In this document: one piece after another, positions 43,677 to 51,351 of the stretch
Position numbering within the stretch: position 1 is the first letter of the stretch
Layout of the letters: every line of letters starts with the position of its first letter
Assembly (NCBI RefSeq): GCF_017695965.1
Contig: NZ_JAAORM010000002.1
Location: 62,001-126,000, forward strand
Length of the DNA stretch: 64,000 nt
Source: Prochlorococcus marinus CUG1416
GTDB lineage: Bacteria; Cyanobacteriota; Cyanobacteriia; PCC-6307; Cyanobiaceae
Reading direction: 5' to 3'
Notes under the pieces: generated by a model
What the model was told of the DNA's origin: nothing
The model's database searches: none
What the model saw: only the letters and a program-made list of their open reading frames with translations
Program-made: the position numbers and the translations under genes

Positions 43677-43814
43677 TCAAAGCCAAGCCTCTTTCATCTC
43701 AAGATAAAGTCTCTCGCTCTCAGCAGAATTGATTTTGCGTTCTATATAAGATTGCTGCTGCTGCTGTTGCTGCTGATGCGTTGAATTAGTATTAGGATTT
43801 TGAACTTCGCTCAT
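43677..43814 (-). CDS. small glutamine-tract protein
   Basis: 45 aa. MSEVQNPNTNSTH, then eight glutamines encoded by a CAG/CAA repeat (about 43755-43778), then SYIERKINSAESERLYLEMK and EAWL. The C-terminal part is a charged amphipathic helix. Unknown function. The CAG repeat could vary in length between strains. Confidence 0.7.
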   Translation of the reverse strand: MSEVQNPNTNSTHQQQQQQQQSYIERKINSAESERLYLEMKEAWL

Positions 43815-43929
43815 GAGACTGTTTTTATTTGTGTTTATTCTCTCATATTCAAAGCTTTTTTTGTCGATTTAAATTCTTAAATTTTATTTAAATTTTATCT
43901 GTTCTTAATTTTTCCTTATTTAGTAAAAG

Positions 43930-44031
43930 TTATTTTGCTACTGTTGTATTGGTGTAAAGTAATTTAACTTCCCAATATACAATTCCTAGGAAGATAGCAC
44001 TTGCAAGAATAATTTCAGAAATAGCCAGCAT
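43930..44031 (-). CDS. small single-helix membrane peptide
   Basis: 33 aa: MLAISEIILASAIFLGIVYW then EVKLLYTNTTVAK. One hydrophobic helix. Ends in TAA at 43930-43932. No family recognised. Confidence 0.5.
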   Translation of the reverse strand: MLAISEIILASAIFLGIVYWEVKLLYTNTTVAK

Positions 44032-44100
44032 TTTATTTGTACATACTAATTAAATTTTGGTATCAATTTACACAAAATGCAATAGGTACTAATTACATTT

Positions 44101-44208
44101 AAAATTTTAAAAAATCTTACTTAATAAAATAACGCGTCGAAATAATATAAAATTTTAAAAAATCTTACTTAATAAAATAACGCGTCGAAATAATATAAAA
44201 TTTTAAAA
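44101..44208. repeat. 48-bp tandem direct duplication
   Basis: Two exact copies of a 48-bp unit (44101-44148 and 44149-44196) plus the first 12 bases of a third. Each unit runs from AAAATTTTAAAAAATCTTAC to ATAACGCGTCGAAATAATAT, and contains ACGCGT and an AT-rich stretch that could serve as a -10 element. Ends 18 bp before the start of the NdhF-like gene. Confidence 0.97.
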
Positions 44209-44226
44209 TAGATACTAATTTTATTT

Positions 44227-44661
44227 GTGGGAAATTTCATTAATACATCAATTCTTATACCTTTAATACCTCTTGTTACCTCTTTATTCGTTTTTGTTTT
44301 ATTGGCAAGTTTTAACAGAACAGTTAACAGATTAACAAAACCGGTTACTGCTCTTATTGCATTTTCTTTATTAAGTTCTGCAGTTATTAGCTCCCTTTGT
44401 TTTTTCAAGAAAACAGAGGAGGAATTAGTTCTATCAAAATTTCTTAAGTATTTTGATAAAACAAGTTTAGTTATACATCTCAATTTGGTTAATGAAAAAA
44501 TTATAATTTTTTTCTCATTAATTATGACATTGGTAATTGGCTTGTCTTTTTATAAATTACCGAGGAAAAAAGGTTATGTCTCATTGATGATTGGCCTTGG
44601 ATTAATCTCTTCTTCGATAATGATATCAATATTGCTAATAGATTTTTCAGCACTAATCTAA
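44227..44661 (+). CDS. NdhF N-terminus-like membrane protein
   Basis: 144 aa from GTG 44227 with four hydrophobic segments. The sequence resembles the first ~130 residues of NdhF/NuoL: LIPLIPLVTSLFVFVLLASF, NRTVNRLTKPVTALIAFSLL and the later segment FFSLIMTLVIGLSFYKLPRK then GYVSLMIGLGLISSSIMISI. Full NdhF is over 600 aa, so the proton-pumping core is absent. It could be an accessory protein or a remnant of a duplicated ndhF. Convergent with PTOX, overlapping its stop by 4 bp. Confidence 0.55.
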   Translation: MGNFINTSILIPLIPLVTSLFVFVLLASFNRTVNRLTKPVTALIAFSLLSSAVISSLCFFKKTEEELVLSKFLKYFDKTSLVIHLNLVNEKIIIFFSLIMTLVIGLSFYKLPRKKGYVSLMIGLGLISSSIMISILLIDFSALI

Positions 44662-45176
44662 ACGGAAGTTAGCATTGACAAAGCTTCATTAAGTTCTCGA
44701 ACATGATTTAATTCATCTTGAGCTATTTCTTTAATTTTTTGGTCATTCGGATTATCTTTTAAATATTTGGAATAAGTTTTAAATGCATGTTCTTCTATTT
44801 TTATGTTGACATCATAAGCATTTGCTGGAGAGAAAAAATAATAAAAAACCATGATCCAGTAATAAACAAGCACAAGGTGTCTAGCAAAAAATCTATCAAT
44901 CCAAAACCTATCTCCTCCTCTTTTCTCCATTTCCTTAAGATGCTCAGTTTCGTTAATAGCTTGATAAAAATGTTCTTTCATTAAAAACATTGTTTTATCA
45001 TTTTTAATTCCGAGGGATTCTTTAAAATGTAGAACTGACAGAAATGCAAAATAAGGAGATCTAGCTATAACTTCTAAAACCCAAAATCTTTGTAAATGTC
45101 TACTAGAGTAAATGAAGTCTAAGAATTTGACAGTATTATTTAAAATGAAAGAATTTATTTTCTTCATGAAGTTCAC
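44658..45176 (-). CDS. plastoquinol terminal oxidase (PTOX/AOX family)
   Basis: 172-aa di-iron quinol oxidase that sends plastoquinol electrons to oxygen and relieves an over-reduced chain. All expected iron ligands are seen: Glu in WVLEVIARSPYFAFLS, Glu and His in AINETEHLKEM, Glu in KIEEHAFKTYSKYL and Glu plus His in AQDELNHVRELNEAL. Also the PTOX signature RFWIDRFFARHLVLVYYWIM. Shorter than plant PTOX, lacking the exon-8 insert, as in picocyanobacteria and cyanophages. Confidence 0.9.
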   Translation of the reverse strand: MNFMKKINSFILNNTVKFLDFIYSSRHLQRFWVLEVIARSPYFAFLSVLHFKESLGIKNDKTMFLMKEHFYQAINETEHLKEMEKRGGDRFWIDRFFARHLVLVYYWIMVFYYFFSPANAYDVNIKIEEHAFKTYSKYLKDNPNDQKIKEIAQDELNHVRELNEALSMLTSV

Positions 45177-45326
45177 TTTTCTTTAAGTATAATTACTTAT
45201 TTTGATTTAGAGGTATATGCTTTTTAAGTAATTAACCAAAAATTAATATTTCTAATCTAAGAATTATTATCTACTATTGAAAAATTTTTTTTTCATGCAT
45301 TAATTGGGTAGTTAAAAAAACTTTAT

Positions 45327-45467
45327 ATGACAACAAGTGAAAAGATTGCGAATGCAAAAAAAAGGATTGATGAATTAGAAAGACTTATAAAATTTTGGAA
45401 TGATTCAGAACAGGGTGAAACAAAAATAGCAAATTTTCCAATCAAAATTGAAAATAAAGTTGCTTAG
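45327..45467 (+). CDS. small hypothetical protein
   Basis: 46 aa: MTTSEKIANAKKRIDELERL then IKFWNDSEQ and a hydrophilic end. Predicted helical. No family recognised and no strong RBS. Confidence 0.5.
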   Translation: MTTSEKIANAKKRIDELERLIKFWNDSEQGETKIANFPIKIENKVA

Positions 45468-45616
45468 ATAATGATGGTTTAGGTTGAGTACATTTTATTA
45501 ATTTTGAGTGATTTAATATTTTTGAGTATGCATATATTATTTTCTATATAAAAATAGAGCAATTAAACCTATTCTCAAAAATAGTAAGGAGGAAATAATC
45601 TAAAAGAAAAATCTAT

Positions 45617-45730
45617 ATGCAAACCGTTTCAAAAAATTATTTAGTTCCAATTAAATTTTTGCCCTGGATTTTTTGGGTGATTATATCTTTAGCGAGTATA
45701 TATTTGTTTAAAACAGCCTGGGTAAGTTAA
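45617..45730 (+). CDS. single-helix membrane peptide
   Basis: 37 aa: MQTVSKNYLVPIKFLPWIFW then VIISLASIYLFKTAWVS. One transmembrane helix after a short basic N-terminus. AAGGAGG occurs at ~45586-45592, rather far upstream. No family recognised. Confidence 0.5.
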   Translation: MQTVSKNYLVPIKFLPWIFWVIISLASIYLFKTAWVS

Positions 45731-45743
45731 ATATATAGGGATC

Positions 45744-46052
45744 TTAACTTCTTCTTAACCAATCAGGTGCTCCGCCAAACCAGTCAGATATATCATCTTC
45801 ATTTGGGTTGAAATGATTTTCTTTGTAAAGTCCATCTATCCCAAATGATTGTAAAAGGGAATCAATTCCACTATCGCTTTTTACAACATTCCTCCTAAAG
45901 CTGTTAGCTTTCTTTAGCCAAAGAGAAATTGTAGAATTGTGCTTAGCAAATTTCTCGACATATATTCTTTCTTCTAATGAAATTGATTTGTCATGTGCAA
46001 TTCTTTTAATTATTCCTTGAATTTTTATTCTTTTTTGATTACTCAGAAGCAT
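45744..46052 (-). CDS. conserved hypothetical protein
   Basis: 102 aa, soluble, basic N-terminal half (LLSNQKRIKIQGIIKRIAHD) and acidic C-terminus ending DDISDWFGGAPDWLRRS. The last segment looks like a conserved tail motif. Function unknown. Confidence 0.65.
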   Translation of the reverse strand: MLLSNQKRIKIQGIIKRIAHDKSISLEERIYVEKFAKHNSTISLWLKKANSFRRNVVKSDSGIDSLLQSFGIDGLYKENHFNPNEDDISDWFGGAPDWLRRS

Positions 46053-46255
46053 TTTTAAATCAAATTTTTAATACTTTTATAGGAACGATGATTAAAAATA
46101 TCTTGTCAATGTGAATTCCAACAAATTATTTATTTTAAAGGGTTTTCAGCAAGAAAAGTCTTGAGACACTAAAAAAAGGTATTAATAGGTAATGCATGAT
46201 ACGTTGATTCATATATGAAACTTATATATTTTATGATTTAGATAAGGAAAGAAAA

Positions 46256-46295
46256 TTTAATTAACTCCCAAAGATGTTGGGGGGGGGTAATTAAA
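46256..46295. other. hairpin with a G9 run
   Basis: TTTAATTA-A-CTCCCAA, loop AGATG, TTGGGGG-GGGG-TAATTAAA: two nested pairing blocks with a bulge made of extra G. The nine-G run is at 46279-46287, exceptional in an AT-rich genome. No T-tract follows, so it is not a typical terminator. It lies 64 bp upstream of the ORF at 46359, in a 306-bp gap that otherwise shows only the palindrome at 46325. Confidence 0.8.
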
Positions 46296-46324
46296 GCACG
46301 AAAATTGTTGCATTATAGTAAAAA

Positions 46325-46342
46325 TGTACTATTATTAGTACA
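46325..46342. promoter_or_regulatory. palindrome in the promoter region of the 46359 gene
   Basis: TGTACTA-TTAT-TAGTACA, perfect 7-bp arms. Half-sites resemble the LexA GTAC core but the spacing between GTACs is 8, not 4, so it does not fit LexA. It is 16 bp before the ATG, where an operator or leader hairpin could act. Confidence 0.6.
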
Positions 46343-46358
46343 AGCGTATTATTAGGCC

Positions 46359-46565
46359 ATGAAAGTGATTTCATCTTCTCCTTATGCCACTTTTAATTCA
46401 AAAGAGTGGAATTCTCTAGTAAGTAAAAATGAAAAGTTTGAAAATACTCCAATAAGGATTCAAAAGAAATTTTATAGAACTTTTATCTTAAAAAAGATTG
46501 AAAAAGATGAACTTTTGCAAGAAAAAAATGAATCGCATCAACAAATGCAACTTGTATTCGCATAG
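46359..46565 (+). CDS. small hypothetical protein
   Basis: 68 aa from ATG: MKVISSSPYATFNSKEWNSL, basic centre (NTPIRIQKKFYRTFILKKIE) and glutamine-rich end. Soluble. Unrecognised, but it has a clear structured upstream region. Confidence 0.55.
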   Translation: MKVISSSPYATFNSKEWNSLVSKNEKFENTPIRIQKKFYRTFILKKIEKDELLQEKNESHQQMQLVFA

Positions 46566-46655
46566 AAAAATTTCAACTAACAATCTTTTTATTGAATATT
46601 ATTTTAAGAGATCCAATTTTTTGTTAGATTAGTATAAAGATAAAAAGGTTTTAAT

Positions 46656-46946
46656 TTGGCTGTAGATCGAGAACTTTTAAAAGAAGTTACCCAAGAACTT
46701 TGGAATACTGTAAAAAAATTAAGACCAGACATTGATCGACAAACCCGACTTCAATTAGTTTTGAAGGCCTTATTGACTATTGGAGATTTACCAGATCAAA
46801 TGCAGGCTGCAATGGTAGTAGGTGTTTGTGCAGAAATGGACAAGAGTGATATTGATAATGTTGAAAATAATTCTCAAACAAAAGATTCAAGCGGAGTTGA
46901 CACTTCTACAGGAAGAAAAGTAGTTAGAAGAAGTTCAGCTAAATAA
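46656..46946 (+). CDS. conserved hypothetical protein
   Basis: 96 aa from TTG 46656 with AAAGG about 9 bp before. Helical N-terminal domain (DRELLKEVTQELWNTVKKLR and TRLQLVLKALLTIGDLPDQM) and a polar tail ending GRKVVRRSSAK. No domain recognised. Confidence 0.65.
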   Translation: MAVDRELLKEVTQELWNTVKKLRPDIDRQTRLQLVLKALLTIGDLPDQMQAAMVVGVCAEMDKSDIDNVENNSQTKDSSGVDTSTGRKVVRRSSAK

Positions 46947-46958
46947 ACTTTAAAACTA

Positions 46959-47216
46959 TCATCCTTTAATATTCTTTGATTCGTTTTTATTAAGTCGATT
47001 GAATAGATAATATGAAATTACAAGTAAGAGAGGAACAAATATTGAATGTAAAGTCATCATTAATTCTGTTTGACCCATTCCTATAAGATTTGACTCGCTT
47101 GGAAGTTGCTCTGACCAAGTGCCAACCAAATGCCAGGCTTGAGGAATTGATAATAAAAACATATAATAGCTATAAGTTAAGTTTATGTTCAGATAAAGAT
47201 TATCATCATTGAACAT
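46959..47216 (-). CDS. small membrane protein
   Basis: 85 aa with two hydrophobic segments (YYMFLLSIPQAWHLVG and LHSIFVPLLLVISYYLF) and a basic tail. Function unknown; the first ~15 residues may not be translated if an internal start is used. Confidence 0.6.
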   Translation of the reverse strand: MFNDDNLYLNINLTYSYYMFLLSIPQAWHLVGTWSEQLPSESNLIGMGQTELMMTLHSIFVPLLLVISYYLFNRLNKNESKNIKG

Positions 47217-47278
47217 TTCTTCTCTCTTTATTTTTATTTCTTAACTTAGTATTTTTGAGTTATAAAAAAGGACTTGAT

Positions 47279-48808
47279 TCATAAATTTATTTTTCTAAGA
47301 AGAGTTGTAAATTCTTTTTTCCCAATAATTTTTTCAGCTGCATAAGCACCGCTTGCTGAAACAGCTGGAATTCCAATACCTGGAAATGTACTTGCACCGC
47401 AAGTAAATAAATTGTTCACTGGAGTTGTGCATCCTGGGAAAAGACCTCTTGCTGCAGATAATGCTGGACCATAGCTACCGCAATGGGTATTAGTGAATTT
47501 TTTATGAGTAATTGGAGTCCCTAACATCTTTAAATCTATCCTTTCATCTATATCTGGGATGAATTTTCGCACAGCATTAAGGAATATTGAACATCTTTCT
47601 TCTTTTAGATTTCTATACGCTAGTTCTTTTGGATTTAGGTTTTCCCAAATTTCCCATGGTTCATTTGCCGGAGTATATCCATGAAGAACATGTTTCCCTT
47701 TAGGGGCCATATTTTTATCTAAAACAGATGGGATTGAAAATACCGCTATATTTCTTTCTGCATTGATACCTTTCTCCCAATCATCAACGTGAATCGCATG
47801 TATCGGCAAGTTTTCAAGTCCATCAGCATCAAAACCTAAATGTATATGAAGGAAAGAATCGCATTTATCAGGATCTAAGGCCTTTAGCTTCCATTTTTTT
47901 GAGATTGCATTTGGGATTAACTTTTTTAAATTCCAAACATCAGTATTCATTACAACAGATTCACAACTATAAGTGGAACCATCCTCAAGGGTTATACCTG
48001 CCGCTAAATTTTTATTGAAGTTTATTTTCGTAACTCTTGAAGAGAGTATTAATTCTCCTCCATTTTTTTTAAATCCATTAATTAACGCTTTTACAATAGA
48101 TTCACTGCCTCCTTTGGGGTATTCAAGGTAGGAATTTGGTTCAAACCATTCGTTAAATAAAGTAGCCATAGCAGCTGTATTTGTATCATGCATTGACATA
48201 CCACTTATCAAAAAGCTCAATAAATTCACCCAATTTCTGAGAAAAGGATCTTCTAAGTGATTATTTACTAAATTCCCAAAACCCTTATTAATTTTTGGCA
48301 TTTGCTTGATATTAGGTAAGAATTTTGAGGTTAAATTTATTAGATCTAAGAAATTTATTGATTCAGGAGAAAACGAGAGTAAAGGTATCTCATTTATTAT
48401 TTGGCTAAGAGGTTTTATTTCAGAAATAAATGATTCCCATTCTTTAACAGATTTCTCACCTCTTAAAGTTTTTATTGTTTTTTTAAAGGATTCTTCTCCT
48501 ACATCAAGATTAAAATTGCCTTCTGGGACTATAACTTGCCAACCTTTGTACTGAAATAGTTCAACTTCTTCATCAAGTAATTTAAGAATTTGCCCTAGGG
48601 GATTAGTTGTTGGCCATTTACCGATCCCACTCCATAGTGAAGGACCAGACTCGAAGGTGTAACCTTTTCTTTTGAAACTGTGAGCAACACCTCCAGGTTG
48701 GGAATGTGCTTCACAAATAAGAACTTTTTTACCTGTTAAAGCTAGAATTGAACCACAACACAATCCACCTATACCACTTCCAACTATTACGACATCATAT
48801 TTTTGCAT
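47279..48808 (-). CDS. CrtH/CrtISO-like carotenoid oxidoreductase
   Basis: FAD flavoprotein of the phytoene-desaturase/carotenoid-isomerase family. 509 aa. N-terminal dinucleotide-binding VVIVGSGIGGLCCGSILALT and GGVAHSFKRKGYTFESGPSL; C-terminal FTCGASTFPGIGIPAVSASG. Family members isomerise or desaturate carotenoids; here it may not be the main CrtH, since such genes can be multi-copy in this group (inference). Confidence 0.85.
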   Translation of the reverse strand: MQKYDVVIVGSGIGGLCCGSILALTGKKVLICEAHSQPGGVAHSFKRKGYTFESGPSLWSGIGKWPTTNPLGQILKLLDEEVELFQYKGWQVIVPEGNFNLDVGEESFKKTIKTLRGEKSVKEWESFISEIKPLSQIINEIPLLSFSPESINFLDLINLTSKFLPNIKQMPKINKGFGNLVNNHLEDPFLRNWVNLLSFLISGMSMHDTNTAAMATLFNEWFEPNSYLEYPKGGSESIVKALINGFKKNGGELILSSRVTKINFNKNLAAGITLEDGSTYSCESVVMNTDVWNLKKLIPNAISKKWKLKALDPDKCDSFLHIHLGFDADGLENLPIHAIHVDDWEKGINAERNIAVFSIPSVLDKNMAPKGKHVLHGYTPANEPWEIWENLNPKELAYRNLKEERCSIFLNAVRKFIPDIDERIDLKMLGTPITHKKFTNTHCGSYGPALSAARGLFPGCTTPVNNLFTCGASTFPGIGIPAVSASGAYAAEKIIGKKEFTTLLRKINL

Positions 48809-48848
48809 TAAATATTGACTTTATTTTCAATTTAAAAACTAAATCGTT

Positions 48849-48959
48849 TTAAACGAATGTATTTGTTGAAGTTGTAATACTTAGTACAATCGCTAGGAAA
48901 AATATGTAAGGAACTACTTTGAGAGGTACGTATCCTTGGCTTTTAGAGATGAAATCCAT
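48849..48959 (-). CDS. 36-aa membrane microprotein (paralogue of the one behind hli)
   Basis: MDFISKSQGYVPLKVVPYIF then FLAIVLSITTSTNTFV. One transmembrane helix. Nearly the same as the 35-aa protein at 62027-62134, with about 31 of 35 residues shared and many synonymous differences. No hli gene is beside this copy. Just upstream of the CrtH-like gene on the same strand (40 bp), so possibly cotranscribed with it. Confidence 0.8.
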   Translation of the reverse strand: MDFISKSQGYVPLKVVPYIFFLAIVLSITTSTNTFV

Positions 48960-49131
48960 TGGTTTTGTTACATTAAGTAATATATTAACGAGATATTGTT
49001 CCTTATGTGTGCCAAGCCTCCCTTTTTTTTGAAATATTTCGAAACAAAGAAATTTTTTTATAGGATTTATTTAACCAATAACATTTTTTATGAGGTTTTC
49101 TTAGTATTTAGTTCTTAGATTCAAATTGTTT

Positions 49132-49617
49132 ATGAAGACCTTTCCTTGCATAAAAGAGTTAAAACTATTAGAAAAAAAGTCTCAAAAGAATGGTAGCGGA
49201 ATAGTTTATGAGGAATTGTTAGGAATATGGAGGTTTCAGTATGTCTGGGGAAACGAGTCAGATGAAATAAAAAATATATCTAGTTCGATTCTCCAAGTAT
49301 TATCTGCAAAACTAGAATTAAAAAAGAAAAATAAAGAAGATCAACTGAATTTTGAAATAAAAAATTCAATTAATTTCGGATTATTAAACATTATCTTTAT
49401 AGGCAGCGCAGAGTTAAAAGGGTTTAGACCTTTGTTAACTTTTTATTTTGAAGAATTGAAGATTAGTTTTAGTAATTTTCCAATATTTAATAAGGAATTA
49501 AAAAAACCTGAAGATAAGAAAATGCCTTTTTTCTCTCTTGTAGGAATTAGTACTAAAGATAAATGGATGTGTGCACGAGGCAGGGGCGGCGGGCTCGCAA
49601 TATGGGTTAAGTCTTAA
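49132..49617 (+). CDS. hypothetical protein, possibly fibrillin (PAP)-like
   Basis: 161 aa from ATG 49132 (a TTG two codons upstream is also in frame). Segments LLGIWRFQYVWG near residue 30 and ARGRGGGLAIWVKS at the end recall the opening 'LLGTW' and the closing strand of plastid-lipid-associated/fibrillin proteins. Not certain. Ends 1 bp before the convergent Nif11-like gene. Confidence 0.6.
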   Translation: MKTFPCIKELKLLEKKSQKNGSGIVYEELLGIWRFQYVWGNESDEIKNISSSILQVLSAKLELKKKNKEDQLNFEIKNSINFGLLNIIFIGSAELKGFRPLLTFYFEELKISFSNFPIFNKELKKPEDKKMPFFSLVGISTKDKWMCARGRGGGLAIWVKS

Positions 49618-49618
49618 A

Positions 49619-49837
49619 TTAGTGGTATTCCCCTGGATGATCTACTTTTCTTACAGTTACTTTATCAACTTTTTGTCCATTAAATCTTAAGAGATCATCG
49701 CCTGAAAAATCATATCCTAAGCCTTGACCTATTAGTGCTACATCATCCGCTGTAGAAGAAGATGTAACCTGCTGTTTTAAGTCTTCATCAGACTGCATCT
49801 TAATTAAAAATTTTCTTATTTCAGAAAAACTCATCAC
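49619..49837 (-). CDS. Nif11-domain small protein
   Basis: 72 aa. MMSFSEIRKFLIKMQSDEDL then DDVALIGQGLGYDFSGDDLL matches the Nif11-like leader fold found on prochlorosin and bacteriocin precursors. No double-glycine cleavage site and no cysteine-rich core follow, and no LanM-type enzyme is nearby. So it is a leader-like domain without an apparent core. Confidence 0.8.
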   Translation of the reverse strand: MMSFSEIRKFLIKMQSDEDLKQQVTSSSTADDVALIGQGLGYDFSGDDLLRFNGQKVDKVTVRKVDHPGEYH

Positions 49838-49925
49838 TAGAATTTGATTGATTGATTTTAAAAAACTTATAAAAATATTGTTCTTATTTAGAACAAGATA
49901 AATAGATAATTATTATACTATTTTT

Positions 49926-50243
49926 ATGACTTACCTATTTCTTTATGTAGTTGGAATAATTCTTATATGGTGGACTTATCGTGTTGGTTGGCTTGAGGCG
50001 CTCAAAACAGTAGTTAAAGTTATGGTTCCCTCCTTACTGATTGTTTTATTTAATATTAAGGCTGGAAGATTACTTTTTAAAAGTCCGGTTGTCGGTTTAT
50101 TAAGCGCTTTGCCTACTTCTCTTTTTATTTTTAGAGGTTCATTACCTCTAGTTAGTTATATTAATAATTGGATTGAAAGAAAATCAAATAACTATGATGA
50201 CTCGGAAGTTATAGATACTGATTCTATTCCTTTGGATGATTAG
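49926..50243 (+). CDS. small membrane protein
   Basis: 105 aa with three hydrophobic segments (YLFLYVVGIILIWWTY, LKTVVKVMVPSLLIVLF, PVVGLLSALPTSLFIF) and an acidic tail (NNYDDSEVIDTDSIPLDD). Function unknown. Confidence 0.65.
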   Translation: MTYLFLYVVGIILIWWTYRVGWLEALKTVVKVMVPSLLIVLFNIKAGRLLFKSPVVGLLSALPTSLFIFRGSLPLVSYINNWIERKSNNYDDSEVIDTDSIPLDD

Positions 50244-50254
50244 ATTAATTTAAT

Positions 50255-50722
50255 TCAATCAAAGCCAAGAAATAATTCTTTGTGTACAACAAGAACATCA
50301 AATAAAGTAGTTCCATTAATTGGACTTAATGGAATTTTGTCTATGTTAAATGCTTCTGCGCAAATTAAATGAGCATCCCATTTTGTATCGTGATCACTAA
50401 TTTCAATTGACCAATCGATTACTTTGTTGAAATGATCTGGCATTTCTGCACCAATTTTTCTGCAAATTTGACATAGAACTGACAAAAGAGGAGGCTTTGA
50501 GGGCCTTTTTAAATCTTTAATAAGGCTTGGTTGTGTAAAAACGCTTGTATAGCGTATATAGTCTATTAATTCAGATTCTTCTTTAGTAAGAGCTGCTTTA
50601 GATAATGCTCTTTCAAATTCCTCTATGGGGGTTATGGGCCTATCCAAAATATTAGTTGTTGCTGTTTTCTTTCTTTGAAAGATTCTTTTTTTCTGAAGCA
50701 AGTTTTTCTTGATCAATTTCAT
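50255..50722 (-). CDS. conserved hypothetical protein downstream of tatA
   Basis: 155 aa if read from ATG 50722, which overlaps tatA by 71 bp. A TTG at 50645-50647 would give 130 aa beginning MDRPITPIEEFERALSKAAL with no overlap; the first ~25 residues of the long form are just basic. Conserved-looking blocks: SVFTQPSLIKDLKRPSKPPL, KIGAEMPDHFNKVIDWSIE and DAHLICAEAFNIDKIP. Unknown function. Confidence 0.7.
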   Translation of the reverse strand: MKLIKKNLLQKKRIFQRKKTATTNILDRPITPIEEFERALSKAALTKEESELIDYIRYTSVFTQPSLIKDLKRPSKPPLLSVLCQICRKIGAEMPDHFNKVIDWSIEISDHDTKWDAHLICAEAFNIDKIPLSPINGTTLFDVLVVHKELFLGFD

Positions 50723-50942
50723 TCGTTTGACTGCTTTCCATGGATTTAGGCGATTCCTCTTTGTCTTCTTCGTTTATAACCTGATCGATTTCATTTTGAA
50801 ATTCATTCGACGCTTTTTTAAGACTTTTCAAAGTTTTACCAAGCTGTTTTCCTAATTCCGGAAGCTTTTTTGGACCAAAAATTAAAAGAGCTAAGATTAG
50901 TATTACAGTAACTTCAGGCAAACCTACACCAAAAATATTCAT
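50652..50942 (-). CDS. tatA: Sec-independent protein translocase subunit TatA
   Basis: Forms the pore of the twin-arginine pathway that exports folded proteins to the periplasm or lumen. 96 aa: short transmembrane helix VTVILILALLIFGPKKLPEL followed by the amphipathic helix GKQLGKTLKSLKKASNEF and an acidic tail. tatC is not in the window. Confidence 0.94.
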   Translation of the reverse strand: MNIFGVGLPEVTVILILALLIFGPKKLPELGKQLGKTLKSLKKASNEFQNEIDQVINEEDKEESPKSMESSQTNEIDQEKLASEKKNLSKKENSNN

Positions 50943-51351
50943 AGCTGATAACTAATTACTTAATGAGAAAATCTATTATTAAATATAGTCAAATCATTTA
51001 AAAATTTCATAATTGGAATAGCTTTATTAATATTAAAAGATTTTGAAAAATATCATTGTTACTAATATCCCTTTAAAGAAAACTAGCCAAAGTAATTGAT
51101 AATCACTCAACTTGAATTTTTTTTTATACCAATTTATAAAAGTTTTGTGTTTTTCGATTAATTTTCTTATTTTCACGGAGATAATTTTTTAATATCACTT
51201 ATTTTATCTTAATTTCTTTTATTATTATTTTAGAAGAATCCTAGGTTTCAATCAAATTAGTTATTCTAAAAAATCTTAATCTTATTTTTTCTAAACTAAT
51301 TTTGTTGCTCTGTTATTGAAACTAATTGCTAAATATCTAAATTCTTAAAAA
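50943..51351. other. 409-bp gap with no recognised gene
   Basis: Very AT-rich. I find no ORF with a plausible start and no strong hairpin; several oligo-T runs. It separates tatA (minus) from a secreted protein (plus), so both promoters are here. Confidence 0.5.

Noticed and set aside
44169-44483. Minus-strand 104-aa frame beginning in the NdhF-like gene.
   Set aside because: It is opposite the better-supported plus-strand membrane protein and runs through the tandem repeat.
48960-49060. In-frame extension upstream of the 36-aa microprotein.
   Set aside because: The frame is open for about 35 codons but has no start codon, and the paralogue begins at the same MDFIS.
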